From: Candidatus Obscuribacterales bacterium
GTDB taxonomy: Bacteria; Cyanobacteriota; Vampirovibrionia; Obscuribacterales; Obscuribacteraceae
DNA length: 64,000 nucleotides
Direction: 5' to 3'
NCBI GenBank assembly: GCA_019747875.1
Contig: JAIEQI010000001.1
Location: 62,001 to 126,000 of the forward strand
The number at the start of each line of letters is the position of its first letter. Position 1 is the first letter of the stretch. This document shows, one piece after another, positions 9,986-20,031 of the stretch. The notes under the pieces were generated by a model. The model saw nothing but the letters and a program-made list of their open reading frames with translations, was not told where the DNA came from and searched no databases. A program made the position numbers and the translations under genes.

Positions 9986-11482
9986 ATGAAAAACGCCAAG
10001 CGAAATCAAGAGCAGTATGACGTAGTGCTCATAGGCGCCGGCATCATGAGCGCCACTCTTGCAGTTCTACTGAAGGAGTTGGAACCAAATCTAAAAGTTA
10101 AGGTATTCGAGACTTTAGATAGCCCCGCGCAGGAAAGTTCATATGCATGGAACAATGCAGGTACTGGACATGCCGCGCTCTGCGAGCTGAATTACACTCC
10201 GGAACAGTCAGATGGAAAGATCAACATCTTTCGCGCGCTGCAGATTAACACTGAATTCGATCTCTCTCGCCAATTTTGGGCTTATTTAGTCAAGAAAGGT
10301 GCGATCAAGAATCCGCAAGGTTTCATCTACCCTGTGCCTCACTTTAGTTTCGTTCGCGGCGAAAAGGATGCAGCCTTCTTGAAGAAGCGCTTTGAGGCTC
10401 TCTCCGCACACCATTGCTATAAAGGCATGGAATTTTCGGAAGACAAAAAACAAATAGAAGAATGGCTTCCTTTAGTGATGGAAGGCCGCGACAAGAAGGA
10501 AATCGTTGCAGCAACCCGTATGGTAACGGGCACCGATGTTGACTACGGCGCTTTAACGAATTTGCTTTTGCAATCGCTAGAAGATACAGAAGGATTTTCG
10601 ATTGAGTTTTTTCAACGAGTGCAAGACTTAGATCGGGATGGAAATCTCTGGAAAGTGATTTTACGAAACGAGAGAACTGGCGAACATAGACATGTCCATT
10701 CGAAATTTGTTTTCATCGGCGCTGGCGGGGGATCGCTGCCTTTACTTCAAAGATCGAGCGTACCGGAAGCAAAAGGATACGCGGGTTTTCCCGTGAGCGG
10801 GATATGGTTACGCTGCGACAAGAAAGAAATTACACAGCGGCATAACGGAAAGGTTTACGGCAAAGCGGCGGTCGGTTCGCCACCAATGTCAGTGCCTCAT
10901 TTAGATTCTCGCCACGTTAACGGAAAGGTCTCCTTGCTCTTCGGACCTTATGCCGGCTTCTCTACAAAGTTCTTGAAGCACGGCTCGTTCCTAGATCTTT
11001 TCCAGTCGATTGACCCAGAAAACATTTTGCCGTTGCTTGCTGTGGGAAGAGATAACATTCCACTTACTGAGTATTTAATCGGGCAAGTTTTCGAGTCTGC
11101 CCACGAACGATTCGAAGTCTTACAAGAATTTTTTCCAAACGCGCAAGAGCGAGATTGGCACCTGGAGATCGCTGGACAACGAGTGCAAATCGTGAAAAAA
11201 GATCACTTAAAGGGTGGTTTGCTCCAATTTGGCACGGAGATTGTAAGTTGCGCAGACGGATCGCTGGCCGCCATTCTCGGCGCCTCGCCTGGTGCCTCTG
11301 TCACGGTTTGGATCATGCTGGATGTGCTCGGCCGTTGCTTCAAATCCGAGATGAACAATGGCTGGGCAGCAAGGCTGAAAGAAATGATCCCATCGTTCGG
11401 TCGCTCACTAATCGACGATGCCGAACTATGCAGCAAAATCCGCGCAGAAACAGCACAAGTCCTTAATCTTCAGAACGTCTAG
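9986..11482 (+). CDS. mqo: malate:quinone oxidoreductase
   Basis: 498 aa; '[23 protein letters not shown]', '[22 protein letters not shown]', '[15 protein letters not shown]' are strong MQO signatures. Confidence 0.96.
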   Translation: MKNAKRNQEQYDVVLIGAGIMSATLAVLLKELEPNLKVKVFETLDSPAQESSYAWNNAGTGHAALCELNYTPEQSDGKINIFRALQINTEFDLSRQFWAYLVKKGAIKNPQGFIYPVPHFSFVRGEKDAAFLKKRFEALSAHHCYKGMEFSEDKKQIEEWLPLVMEGRDKKEIVAATRMVTGTDVDYGALTNLLLQSLEDTEGFSIEFFQRVQDLDRDGNLWKVILRNERTGEHRHVHSKFVFIGAGGGSLPLLQRSSVPEAKGYAGFPVSGIWLRCDKKEITQRHNGKVYGKAAVGSPPMSVPHLDSRHVNGKVSLLFGPYAGFSTKFLKHGSFLDLFQSIDPENILPLLAVGRDNIPLTEYLIGQVFESAHERFEVLQEFFPNAQERDWHLEIAGQRVQIVKKDHLKGGLLQFGTEIVSCADGSLAAILGASPGASVTVWIMLDVLGRCFKSEMNNGWAARLKEMIPSFGRSLIDDAELCSKIRAETAQVLNLQNV

Positions 11483-11568
11483 TCATCCAAGAAAGTGCAA
11501 GCTTAAACCGTGCATTTTTAGGACATTAGTGTCACCGGATCGAAATACTTAGGCCGTATAATTTCCGG

Positions 11569-13554
11569 ATGGAAAGAGACGCGGAACCACCTGCCTCGTC
11601 GCTGCAAAGCGACGATAGCTTAGAATCATGTCCCCGGAAACGAGACCGAGCGTCAGTCTCGCCAGGACAGATGGTTGGTGGCAGGTACAAAGTTCATTCG
11701 CTTTTAGGAAAAGGTGGAATGAGCATTGTCTACAAAGCGAGTCACGTCACTCTTGGCCGACCGGTCGCGCTCAAAATATTAAATCGACATTTGCAGTCAG
11801 GCGGATCGGCCGCTGAGAGATTTCAGCGCGAAGCATTGGCTATCAGCGCAATGGACCATCCGAATATCGTCAAAATCTTCGGCGTAGGCAACATTGATGA
11901 CACGCCATACATGTCTATGGAACTGCTTGAAGGTGAGAGTTTGGCTGATCTCCTTAAGCGAGAACAGCGACTGACGCCAGAAAGGGCGATACCGATATTT
12001 TGCCAATTGCTTGATGCCTTAGCGCACGCACACGAACGCTCAATTATTCATCGTGATATCAAACCAAGCAATGTCTTTATCTGCGCAGATCAGTCAGTCA
12101 AGCTGTTGGACTTCGGCATAGCTAAAATCTCAAATGATACTGCTGATAGTGCGCAAAAGCTCACCGCCACCGGTGAGATCTTCGGCACAATTTCTTACAT
12201 GAGCCCCGAACAGTGCACCGGCGGAAAAGTCGATCACAGATCCGATCTCTATTCAGTGGCTTGTTTGATGTACGAGGCCGTTGACGGCAAACCTCCCTTT
12301 ACAGCTACGAGCGCCTATGCGTTAGCAACGCAACACACATCGGGACATGCAAATGCTACTGAATTCATCGCAGGTGAGCTAGGGAACGTCATTTTGCACG
12401 GACTTTCAAAAAATCCTGATGATAGGCCTCAATCAGCGGCCGAATTCAAAAAACTTTTGCTCGAACCTCATTTGCTGCAAAAAAAAGGTAGCAAGAAGAA
12501 ACCGGCCTCAATGACCCCCAAGCAAATCGCGTTGGGACTGTCCCTGCTGGCGGTCGGCACAATGACTGCATACGTTGCTTGGCAGCATTCATCTCAAAAA
12601 CATCAGCCACTAGCTCAAAAGGCGTCATCAACTCATTCGATAGCGAAAACTCCTATTTTTGAGACACTCGCTAGACTGGCTCGCCTAGCCAATAACTCCA
12701 ACGCGACAAGCCCCGACAGCATAAAAAATGCGATCGCGGAAATTGACGAACTTGTAGAAATTCGAAAGTGCACCAGATTGCAGAAATACTCAGCCTACTT
12801 CATCAAGCACTCCCTACAAAAGCGGTTGCTTTTGCAAGAGGCTGAGATTATAGCGTCACTTGATGAATGCCTTCCGTTCAGTCTTACCCAAGACGGCAAG
12901 CCTACAAATGAAACTGGACTTGTACAATTAACAAAAGCAAGGATACTCCTTGCAGCAGGACAAATTGAACGAGCTCTAGAAACTACCACTGAATGCGAAG
13001 CCACGTTTGCGCAAGCACACCTGCAGTCATTGGAGCTTCCCGCCTCGCTAAAGGCGGTTAAAAGTGTCTCCGGGATTCGCGAAGCCTATTTACTCAGAGC
13101 AAACATTGAGGAAGTGCAAAAGCACTACGTCGAAGCGCTTAAATACTTAGACCTGTGCATAAAGAACTCTTCTATAAATCCTTATTGGCGACACGACGTT
13201 GTCGAGACAAAAACCAAAGTACTTGCGAAATTGAACCAAAAAAGTGCCATAGAAAGCTTGCTGCGTCGAGAAATGGCTGATGCAGAGAAACTACTCAGGT
13301 TCCCAGGCGCTAGTTGGCATGACGTTAGATACGCAGTAAAAAGTTACGGTAATACTGGCGTACTGGCTGCAAGAAATGGCTTGTTATCACTTGCCCAGGC
13401 GAGCTTCGAGAAAGAGCGAGATCTCTCAACTGAGCTTGGCGATTTGGATGAACTCAAGCGTGACGCCAACAATCGCCTGGCGAAATTAAACAGTCACACC
13501 CAAGCAGGCAACACCGGCCCAATTGACTTGGAACCGAATGATTCCACTGAGTAG
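11569..13554 (+). CDS. Ser/Thr protein kinase, one TM, TPR-like C-terminal domain
   Basis: 'LLGKGGMSIVYKA', 'IIHRDIKPSNVFI', 'LLDFGIAK', 'GTISYMSPEQ', 'DHRSDLYSVACLMYEAV'; TM 'IALGLSLLAVGTMTAYVAW'. Confidence 0.96.
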   Translation: MERDAEPPASSLQSDDSLESCPRKRDRASVSPGQMVGGRYKVHSLLGKGGMSIVYKASHVTLGRPVALKILNRHLQSGGSAAERFQREALAISAMDHPNIVKIFGVGNIDDTPYMSMELLEGESLADLLKREQRLTPERAIPIFCQLLDALAHAHERSIIHRDIKPSNVFICADQSVKLLDFGIAKISNDTADSAQKLTATGEIFGTISYMSPEQCTGGKVDHRSDLYSVACLMYEAVDGKPPFTATSAYALATQHTSGHANATEFIAGELGNVILHGLSKNPDDRPQSAAEFKKLLLEPHLLQKKGSKKKPASMTPKQIALGLSLLAVGTMTAYVAWQHSSQKHQPLAQKASSTHSIAKTPIFETLARLARLANNSNATSPDSIKNAIAEIDELVEIRKCTRLQKYSAYFIKHSLQKRLLLQEAEIIASLDECLPFSLTQDGKPTNETGLVQLTKARILLAAGQIERALETTTECEATFAQAHLQSLELPASLKAVKSVSGIREAYLLRANIEEVQKHYVEALKYLDLCIKNSSINPYWRHDVVETKTKVLAKLNQKSAIESLLRREMADAEKLLRFPGASWHDVRYAVKSYGNTGVLAARNGLLSLAQASFEKERDLSTELGDLDELKRDANNRLAKLNSHTQAGNTGPIDLEPNDSTE

Positions 13555-13668
13555 AAGTCACAGCATCAGCCAGCTTCAGTCCGCTCGTAGACGAACATTT
13601 CTGCAGTGGGGCGGTTCCTAAAATTTACAAGCCCGCTATTCAGTCACTTGCATCTGCACTCCAGCAAG

Positions 13669-14334
13669 CTAGTCGTGCAGGTCTTTTTGTCTATCTACAA
13701 CAGCTGCTATGAGATCGCTGAGGGCAGCCAAACTTGACTCATGTAATGTCTTAGCTGAAATTACAGACCCTGATTGCGAAGGAAGGTCTCTTGTCGCGCA
13801 GGCACTAGCAATCACTGTCGGAGCGAAACCTAGATCCATAGCACTGCGGGCAGTGGCATTGATACACATGTGTGTCATGAAACCGGCCAGTATAAGATTC
13901 TTCCGTTTGGTCTGCTCAAGTAAGTCTTTCAAGTTCGTATTGACGAAAGAGCTGGGCAGATTTTTGGTAATCACAGGCTCATTTCCGTGGGGACGAGCAG
14001 GCTCAGCGATATCCGAGAACTCACTTCTGGGATTGAAAACCGGTGCACCTTCCGGCGCATGATGTACCACGTGAAATATAGGAACGTCGAGCCGGCGAGC
14101 GCGCTCCAACAGCTCCTTCACCTCCGAAAGCGCTTCTCCGACTCCGAATAGGGGCAGACTTCCATCCACATACTCACGTTGCGCATCTACAATTACAATG
14201 CTGCTCTCAGTCAGCCTTGGTATTGCAGGAGTTGCGTTCAGCATCTCAAGAATTGTTTGTGGTCTTTTGTTGCTCATCGGCATTCTCCCCTTTGCAATCG
14301 AATCAATGCCGATGCAAGAATGTTTTAGCAACAT
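13669..14334 (-). CDS. cysteine hydrolase (isochorismatase family)
   Basis: 'SIVIVDAQREYVDG', 'ITKNLPSSFVNTNLKDLL', 'LAGFMTHMCINATARSAMDLGF'. Confidence 0.9.
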   Translation of the reverse strand: MLLKHSCIGIDSIAKGRMPMSNKRPQTILEMLNATPAIPRLTESSIVIVDAQREYVDGSLPLFGVGEALSEVKELLERARRLDVPIFHVVHHAPEGAPVFNPRSEFSDIAEPARPHGNEPVITKNLPSSFVNTNLKDLLEQTKRKNLILAGFMTHMCINATARSAMDLGFAPTVIASACATRDLPSQSGSVISAKTLHESSLAALSDLIAAVVDRQKDLHD

Positions 14335-14563
14335 TGTACAACGGCATAAGTTCCTTGATGCCGAGCATGACTCCAGCGAAACCGAGTGTGCCTACGACGC
14401 CAATGGCAATCCACAAGATCGACAACCACGCTGCTTGCCCACCAGTAACATCTGCTCCTCGCTGATTCCAAATTTGGACGCGTCCCTTCATCAGACCATA
14501 TACACCGTATCCGACAAATGCCAGAGACATCATCAGTCCAAAAACATTAGTGAAGTTATCCAT
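14303..14563 (-). CDS. small membrane protein, hypothetical
   Basis: 86 aa, two hydrophobic segments; 3' end overlaps the start of the downstream isochorismatase ORF. Confidence 0.6.
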   Translation of the reverse strand: MDNFTNVFGLMMSLAFVGYGVYGLMKGRVQIWNQRGADVTGGQAAWLSILWIAIGVVGTLGFAGVMLGIKELMPLYNVAKTFLHRH

Positions 14564-14783
14564 GGAGTTCGATCAATGAGTTAGGGACAAAGTCATGATT
14601 TCATAAAATCCCGTTTCGGGGCAACTGGCTCATCCTTCGGTGGCGCCGCTGAAAGCTAGCCAGGACTATAAAAGTCTGAAAGATTAATATTGGCGGTAGA
14701 TTTCGTAGTTTCCACACTGACAGGGCACGCCCCGCCCCCTACACTGATGCTGGGTTGTGTGTTGAGCAGTCTCGGTTTACGTC

Positions 14784-16082
14784 ATGCCTCCTATAAAAGC
14801 AATTGAAACCATCGCTGGAGCTGCGGCGGAGTCCGCAGCCAAGGCTTTGCCGTCTCGAGCCGCAATTGCCGCGGAAGCTTTTGCCGCTAAGGCCGGAGCT
14901 GGCTCGGCAGGCAAGGGTGCCGCTAATCCAGCCGCAGCAGAGATATTAGGGGGCATGAAAATCACTGACCAATCAGTGAACACAGCAGTTGCCGCCCAAC
15001 AGCGGTCCGAAATTATGAAGGCAAACGAGGTTCTGGTAGACCACGTGACTGGACTCATCCCACAAGTTCAAAGGGGGAAACTTGATTGGATTCTCGGGGG
15101 CTCCACTGCCGTAAACGCGCTTGCTTCAGCCAGAAAGATAGCGATCCTCGACTCCAGCAGGCTTCCGGTTATTGCGCCCGGCAAGGCGATGACGCTTCCC
15201 GAGCAAGCGAAAGCCAGCTACGGCGGCTTTGTCCGAAGAGTTGACGACGTCGATGCCTTTGTTGTTAATGGCGGCAAGAACCGATTTTTGGATTCACCAT
15301 ATCTGGCATCAGCTGAGATTCACCTTCCGGGCACCGCGCATGGTGCCCTGAGAGCCGTCGGCGAGCAGCGCACGAGTCGACTAATGCAAGCCGTGAAAAT
15401 GGAATTTGACAACCCGGAAATTGCCGCGATCCAATATGCGGGCAAAACTGTTTACGTCACCGGTCCGGCCCAGTTGATGACTAACAAAATGAGACAAGTC
15501 TTGCTGTCTTATGCACCAGCAGACGCGCGAAAAATGACCGGCGATTTTTCACACTTGCTTGACGCGGCGACTAGCATTTACCCGGAGAAAACGTTGCTCC
15601 AATATGGACGACAAGCATTACAGCGAAATGATCTGCTCTACAGGAGAGAGATCCTTGTTCCCTGGGACAAAACACCGGAGAACGCAAAATTTGTAGATTA
15701 CTTACGCAAGGTACTCGAAAGCGAAGAGAAAAACGGCGGATTTCTGAAAGGGCTGAAGATCGATTCCGTGGACTCTATTACTGCTATGCGCCTATTCGAA
15801 AAGCACCAAGCCGCCGCAGACAAGACCGCGATTGCAGGTTTTATCAACAGAAATGCTGACTTTGTTCGCAAGTTAGATGTGAAAGGCTCCGCCGAACATG
15901 CACTGTATGTGAAGCAAGGCGGGACCGGGCGAGCAAGTGATACATTCTTCCTCATGCTTGATCACCTTCCTGCCAACGCAAAGGCTGGCGCATTGAAACA
16001 ACAACTGCAGGAACTAAGTAGCCAGCTAGCAAGTACATCGAACCTACCCAAGCTACACAAAGCGGTCCTCGCTAAGAGCTAG
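14784..16082 (+). CDS. hypothetical protein, Ala-rich N-terminus, possible nucleotidyltransferase-like fold
   Basis: 432 aa; 'LDWILGGSTAVNALASARKI...RVDDVDAFVVNGG' looks nucleotidyltransferase-like; family not recognised. Confidence 0.7.
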   Translation: MPPIKAIETIAGAAAESAAKALPSRAAIAAEAFAAKAGAGSAGKGAANPAAAEILGGMKITDQSVNTAVAAQQRSEIMKANEVLVDHVTGLIPQVQRGKLDWILGGSTAVNALASARKIAILDSSRLPVIAPGKAMTLPEQAKASYGGFVRRVDDVDAFVVNGGKNRFLDSPYLASAEIHLPGTAHGALRAVGEQRTSRLMQAVKMEFDNPEIAAIQYAGKTVYVTGPAQLMTNKMRQVLLSYAPADARKMTGDFSHLLDAATSIYPEKTLLQYGRQALQRNDLLYRREILVPWDKTPENAKFVDYLRKVLESEEKNGGFLKGLKIDSVDSITAMRLFEKHQAAADKTAIAGFINRNADFVRKLDVKGSAEHALYVKQGGTGRASDTFFLMLDHLPANAKAGALKQQLQELSSQLASTSNLPKLHKAVLAKS

Positions 16083-16107
16083 TAGAGCGAGCTCTGTCCG
16101 CTCCGGG

Positions 16108-16258
16108 AGCGCCGGCATCTTGCCGGCTTCGATCTCTTGACGGTCATTTCGCACTGTCCTATCCGGAAGTGCCGGCATCTTGCCGGCTTCGATCTCTTGA
16201 CGGTCATTTCGCACTGCCCTATCCGGGAGCGCCGGCATCTTGCCGGCTTCGATCCTTG
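16108..16258. repeat. 60-bp tandem repeat carrying GCCGGCATCTTGCCGGC palindrome (3 copies)
   Basis: GCCGGCATCTTGCCGGCTTCGATC at 16111, 16171 and 16231, exactly 60 bp apart; same core at 41051 and 41118 in opposite orientation. Confidence 0.9.
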
Positions 16259-16367
16259 GCTGGCGTTTCGCCAGCAGTATCCCTCGCCCGTCAAACACCA
16301 GTTTCTTCTATTCCCGGCGACGCATGGCAACGCCCCTGCGGCAACGTAGATAACGTCGTAGATTCGT

Positions 16368-16398
16368 GTATGGGGCGCGGACGTCCCGTCCGCCCATA
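16368..16398. repeat. 31-nt dispersed palindromic repeat (GCGGACGTCCCGTCCGC)
   Basis: gtatggGgcgcggacgtcccgtccgcccata matches the reverse complement of 55422-55452 at 30/31 positions. Confidence 0.85.
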
Positions 16399-16553
16399 GC
16401 CTCACAAAGCCGTTTGTATTCTACGATCCCGGGCATGCGTCGGCAGTGCCGACTCCGATCTTTCTATGAGCGATCCGCTCCTAATCAGATGCCACCAGGG
16501 CACCGGCGTTCCCAGCATTCCCGCTAAGATTGCTCAGAGTTATGGACTGAAAC

Positions 16554-17180
16554 TCATTCCTTCTCCAAACCGTGGTATTTGCAAATGAGTCCTTTAAGGG
16601 CCTTACCCGCAGCCTTCCCATCACCATCTTTGAGACAATCAATGACTGGCAAATGTGCACTACCGAATTCAGAAAGTCGTCCTTCCCCGATCTTGTCTAA
16701 GGTCTTCCGAAATCGAAGTTCAAGTACAACCGATTCCCATAATGTTTGAAGTAGCTCGTTGCCAGAGGCTTCAACAATTAAGCGGTGAAACGCGATGTCG
16801 TGCTCTGAGTAAGCCGCAAAATCCTTTTTCTTTGCTGCAGCCATAAACTTGCGGGCCTCGTTCTCCAGCTCTTTAACGTCGCCTTTGAGCCTTGGTGCAG
16901 CTAACTCTGCTGCCAACTGTTCAAGTGCAGCCCGAACCTGAGAGGACTCTTTAAGCTCTCTATCAGTGACGGAGCGCACATACGTTCCTTTATATGGTTC
17001 AGTAACGAGAACCTTCATTGCCTCAAGATATCTAAAAGCTTCCCGAACAGGCGCCTGGCTCGTATTCAGCTCTTCAGCAATTTGCAGCTCGACCAGGCGA
17101 TCCCCAGGCTTGTAGTAACCATCCAGCACACGCTGTAATAGAAGGTCTCTGATTTGGTCGCGCGCCGCAGCTCTTTTCAT
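16554..17180 (-). CDS. GntR family transcriptional regulator (FadR/FCD subfamily)
   Basis: 'IRDLLLQRVLDGYYKPGDRLVELQIAEELNTSQAPVREAFRYLEAMKVL' wHTH; C-terminal FCD-like 'HDIAFHRLIVEASGNELLQTLWESV'. Confidence 0.95.
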   Translation of the reverse strand: MKRAAARDQIRDLLLQRVLDGYYKPGDRLVELQIAEELNTSQAPVREAFRYLEAMKVLVTEPYKGTYVRSVTDRELKESSQVRAALEQLAAELAAPRLKGDVKELENEARKFMAAAKKKDFAAYSEHDIAFHRLIVEASGNELLQTLWESVVLELRFRKTLDKIGEGRLSEFGSAHLPVIDCLKDGDGKAAGKALKGLICKYHGLEKE

Positions 17181-17254
17181 GACTTTTCGCAGTTCGGGGT
17201 CTTCTGGCGGGTTCTCGGAGTGGACACCTTCCGCCTACTGATCCGATTATAACA

Positions 17255-17332
17255 AATTATCGATAATTCTTTACGATCCATCGATTATCGATAATCGAGA
17301 AGCTATAATTGAATCATCGATTATCGATAATC
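17255..17332. promoter_or_regulatory. three GntR-operator-like palindromes flanking a TATAAT box
   Basis: AATTATCGATAATT (17255-17268), TCGATTATCGATAATCGA (17281-17298, perfect), GATTATCGATAATC (17319-17332); TATAAT at 17304-17309. Confidence 0.85.
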
Positions 17333-17364
17333 TAAATCGAAACTCGTCAGAAGGAGCAAAACAC

Positions 17365-17931
17365 ATGAGTACTTTCATTTATGGTGTCTTCACAAGCACA
17401 GAGAGTTTTAGCAAAGCCCTGTCGGAGCTGAAAGCACAAGGCTTAGATGACGTCGTAATCTTGAAGAATGCCGAAGGATTATCTTATAGCTCTGCGCAAG
17501 TACCGCCAACAAAGAAAACGCCATTCATAGTAGCGGGAACGATTGGCGGAATCTTGGGCGCTATAGTAGGAGCAATTGCTTCTCCGACAGTTCCTTACAC
17601 CGACACATTTCAGTTGATTACTCCAATCATGGCAATGGTATCGGGGTCGGTCATATTTGCATATCTTGCATTTTGGCTAGCAGGTTTCCTGTATTGGGTT
17701 GATCGACCGATTCTAGAGAACGAGGTTTTCGAGGGAAGTATATCCAACGGCTCAGTCCTATTGGGTGTAACAGTTGAAAAAACAGCTCAAAAGCTAAAAG
17801 TGATCGAATGCCTGGAAAGCAATGGCTCTGTCGAAATTATTGCGCGCAATACAGCTCTGGCGCCTTTTGAACCGGCACAAAAGGAATCAGAACTTCTGCA
17901 TGCCATGCCGAAAGGAAAGCTCGTAGCGTAA
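17365..17931 (+). CDS. membrane protein, hypothetical (general-stress-17M-like N-terminus)
   Basis: 188 aa; AGGAG upstream of ATG; 'FVNxx'-like N-terminal 'MSTFIYGVFTSTESFSKALSELKAQG', Gly-zipper TM 'GTIGGILGAIVGAIASP'. Confidence 0.8.
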   Translation: MSTFIYGVFTSTESFSKALSELKAQGLDDVVILKNAEGLSYSSAQVPPTKKTPFIVAGTIGGILGAIVGAIASPTVPYTDTFQLITPIMAMVSGSVIFAYLAFWLAGFLYWVDRPILENEVFEGSISNGSVLLGVTVEKTAQKLKVIECLESNGSVEIIARNTALAPFEPAQKESELLHAMPKGKLVA

Positions 17932-17995
17932 ATCAAATGAGCCAGCACTTCAGCAGATTCAAAGTATTTTGCCCGGTGTAGGTCTTATGACAGGA

Positions 17996-18874
17996 CTAAG
18001 CAAACTTCAGCGGAACGCCATCAATGGCAGCCTTGAATAGAGCCATGTCTTCCTGTGAAAATGTCATATTTAGATCATCGAACCCGTCTTCACCCGACCG
18101 TGTTCCCAGACTGGCAGACACGTATCGATCGGCACCAAACAGGTTAGCATCGGTAAAATACTTTTGAGCCGACAAGAACAAGTCCGACACGCTGCAAATC
18201 TCTTGGGATGGGCGCAAATCCAAAACCGGTGCGAAATCTTCTTCATTATCCGAATCACTGCCAGCCAGAGATTCCATCCCCACAGCAGCCGGCTGCGCCA
18301 ATGTTGAAACAGCATTTGTGACTGGTGCCTGTACAGCAGATGCACTGGATTCTGAAAAGATCATCGGCACCCAATCTTTATCCAACGCCTCAGGGGAATC
18401 GAAATCAAAGGCTGTGATGACGTTATGCCTGACTTTGATAGCTTGATCAATCACACCATCTGCATGTTCTCTACACCAAACCGACCCTGCGAACATTTGC
18501 AGTTTGACTTTCAGAGAATTCTCTCTATTTCCGAAGCCATATGAAAAATACTCTCGGCTCTTTTCAAGGAATGTGCGTTGAAAGGGATCTAAACGGAGCC
18601 GTTTTTCCTTCTCGTCAAAGTTTTCCTTCATGCGATGTAAGCGATGAACCATCGCATCATGGTTCTGAATATGATCAGCTTCGTGGGAAACGAATGGACA
18701 CAACCTAACAATATGAGACACTGCCACCATTGCATAGTTCTTGCACATGGCAATCAAGTTCAGAGGATGCAACGTATACATTATGGCTTTCAGACTGCTG
18801 AGGTCCAACACCTGCGGGCTGAACATGCTTTTCAATTTATCAACAGTACTAATACTCATTTCCTCACGAACCAT
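17996..18874 (-). CDS. hypothetical protein
   Basis: 292-aa ORF, no recognised family; in line downstream of the DUF692 gene. Confidence 0.75.
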   Translation of the reverse strand: MVREEMSISTVDKLKSMFSPQVLDLSSLKAIMYTLHPLNLIAMCKNYAMVAVSHIVRLCPFVSHEADHIQNHDAMVHRLHRMKENFDEKEKRLRLDPFQRTFLEKSREYFSYGFGNRENSLKVKLQMFAGSVWCREHADGVIDQAIKVRHNVITAFDFDSPEALDKDWVPMIFSESSASAVQAPVTNAVSTLAQPAAVGMESLAGSDSDNEEDFAPVLDLRPSQEICSVSDLFLSAQKYFTDANLFGADRYVSASLGTRSGEDGFDDLNMTFSQEDMALFKAAIDGVPLKFA

Positions 18875-19075
18875 AGGTGATACCAGAAAATGGTCTTACT
18901 ATAGTCTACCTAAATGAAGAAAAATGTAAAGGCTATGTATATATCAAATTCAAGGTATCCTTGCCCAATTAGAAAGCTCGATGCACTTGAGATCGAACTT
19001 GTCTCTCAGCCTGTTGACGGATGCCTCTCGTTCTCTTTGCAAACGCATTGTACAAAACAATATAGAGAGCACCAG

Positions 19076-19963
19076 CTAGCATGCGCGCGCAAGGACATTA
19101 TCTAGCGGCTTAGCCAATGAAGCCTGTTTTTTACCGGCGACCTCTCTTATTTTGTCCAACTCGGCCAAAATTGAGGAGAATCTGGGAAACAGCTGATCGC
19201 GCTCCAGCAAAATCGCCTTAACTTCGGTCCGACTCACTACTTCAGAGAGCAGATCAAAAACAGGTTTTGAGATCCTTGCGCCATGCGTGTCAATAAGCAA
19301 GTTATCCACTCTGCGATGTCCAGCCACGTGTACTTGAACAACACGTTCAATCGGTAGAGAATCCAAATAGTCCATCGCATCAAAATTGTGATTGACGGAA
19401 TTGACGTAGAGATTGTTGACGTCAAGTAACAGCCCACAATCAGCTTGCTCAATGATTTCGCCCACAAACTGTGCTTCAGTCATCTCAGATCCCGGCATCA
19501 CCAAATAACTAGAAATATTCTCCAGAAGGAGGGGAATCTCAATATACTCTCGTACTTTCTTGATTCTCCTCACCACATGTTCAACAGCTTCCTTTGAGTG
19601 CGGTAGCGGTAGCAAATCATGAAGGCGATTCCCTTGCACACCGGTGAAGCAAAGATGATCGCTCCACCACGGAGCATCAATGCTTTGAAGAAACTTGTTC
19701 AGCTTCTTCAAGTAATCGACATCTACTTCACCGGTGTTTCCGATCGACAATTCAATTCCGTGCGGAATGATTTGGAAATCTCGTGCCTTCTCCAAATCTT
19801 TCATTTCGACAGGTCCAAAGTTGAGGTAATGATCAGAAATTACTTCTAGAAAGTCTATCGAATCTTTATTTTCGATGGTGTGATCAGCAATCTCTTCGCG
19901 ATATCCAAGTCCGACGCCAACTACCGGCATTTTCTTCTTTAATTCATGGAATTGGTTCGTCAT
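19076..19963 (-). CDS. DUF692 family protein (TIM-barrel, MbnB/TglH-related superfamily)
   Basis: 'VGVGLGYREEIADHTIENKDSIDFLEVISDHYLNFG', 'DHLCFTG', 'PLLLENISSYL', 'CGLLLDVNNLYVNSVNH', 'VVQVHVAGH', 'DTHGARI' are DUF692 landmarks. Confidence 0.93.
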   Translation of the reverse strand: MTNQFHELKKKMPVVGVGLGYREEIADHTIENKDSIDFLEVISDHYLNFGPVEMKDLEKARDFQIIPHGIELSIGNTGEVDVDYLKKLNKFLQSIDAPWWSDHLCFTGVQGNRLHDLLPLPHSKEAVEHVVRRIKKVREYIEIPLLLENISSYLVMPGSEMTEAQFVGEIIEQADCGLLLDVNNLYVNSVNHNFDAMDYLDSLPIERVVQVHVAGHRRVDNLLIDTHGARISKPVFDLLSEVVSRTEVKAILLERDQLFPRFSSILAELDKIREVAGKKQASLAKPLDNVLARAC

Positions 19964-20031
19964 TGCTCATTCCTCTGGGTGACTGATTTCCAGTAAGAAT
20001 AATGAGTTTATGTAAGGGAGTTGTGAGGAAC

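Noticed and set aside
16053-16405. Minus- and plus-strand ORFs (81 aa, 108 aa, 70 aa, 76 aa) with EAGKMPALP / SRQDAGAP-type repeats
   Set aside because: They are translations of the GCCGGCAAGATGCCGGC palindromic repeat; repeats, not genes.
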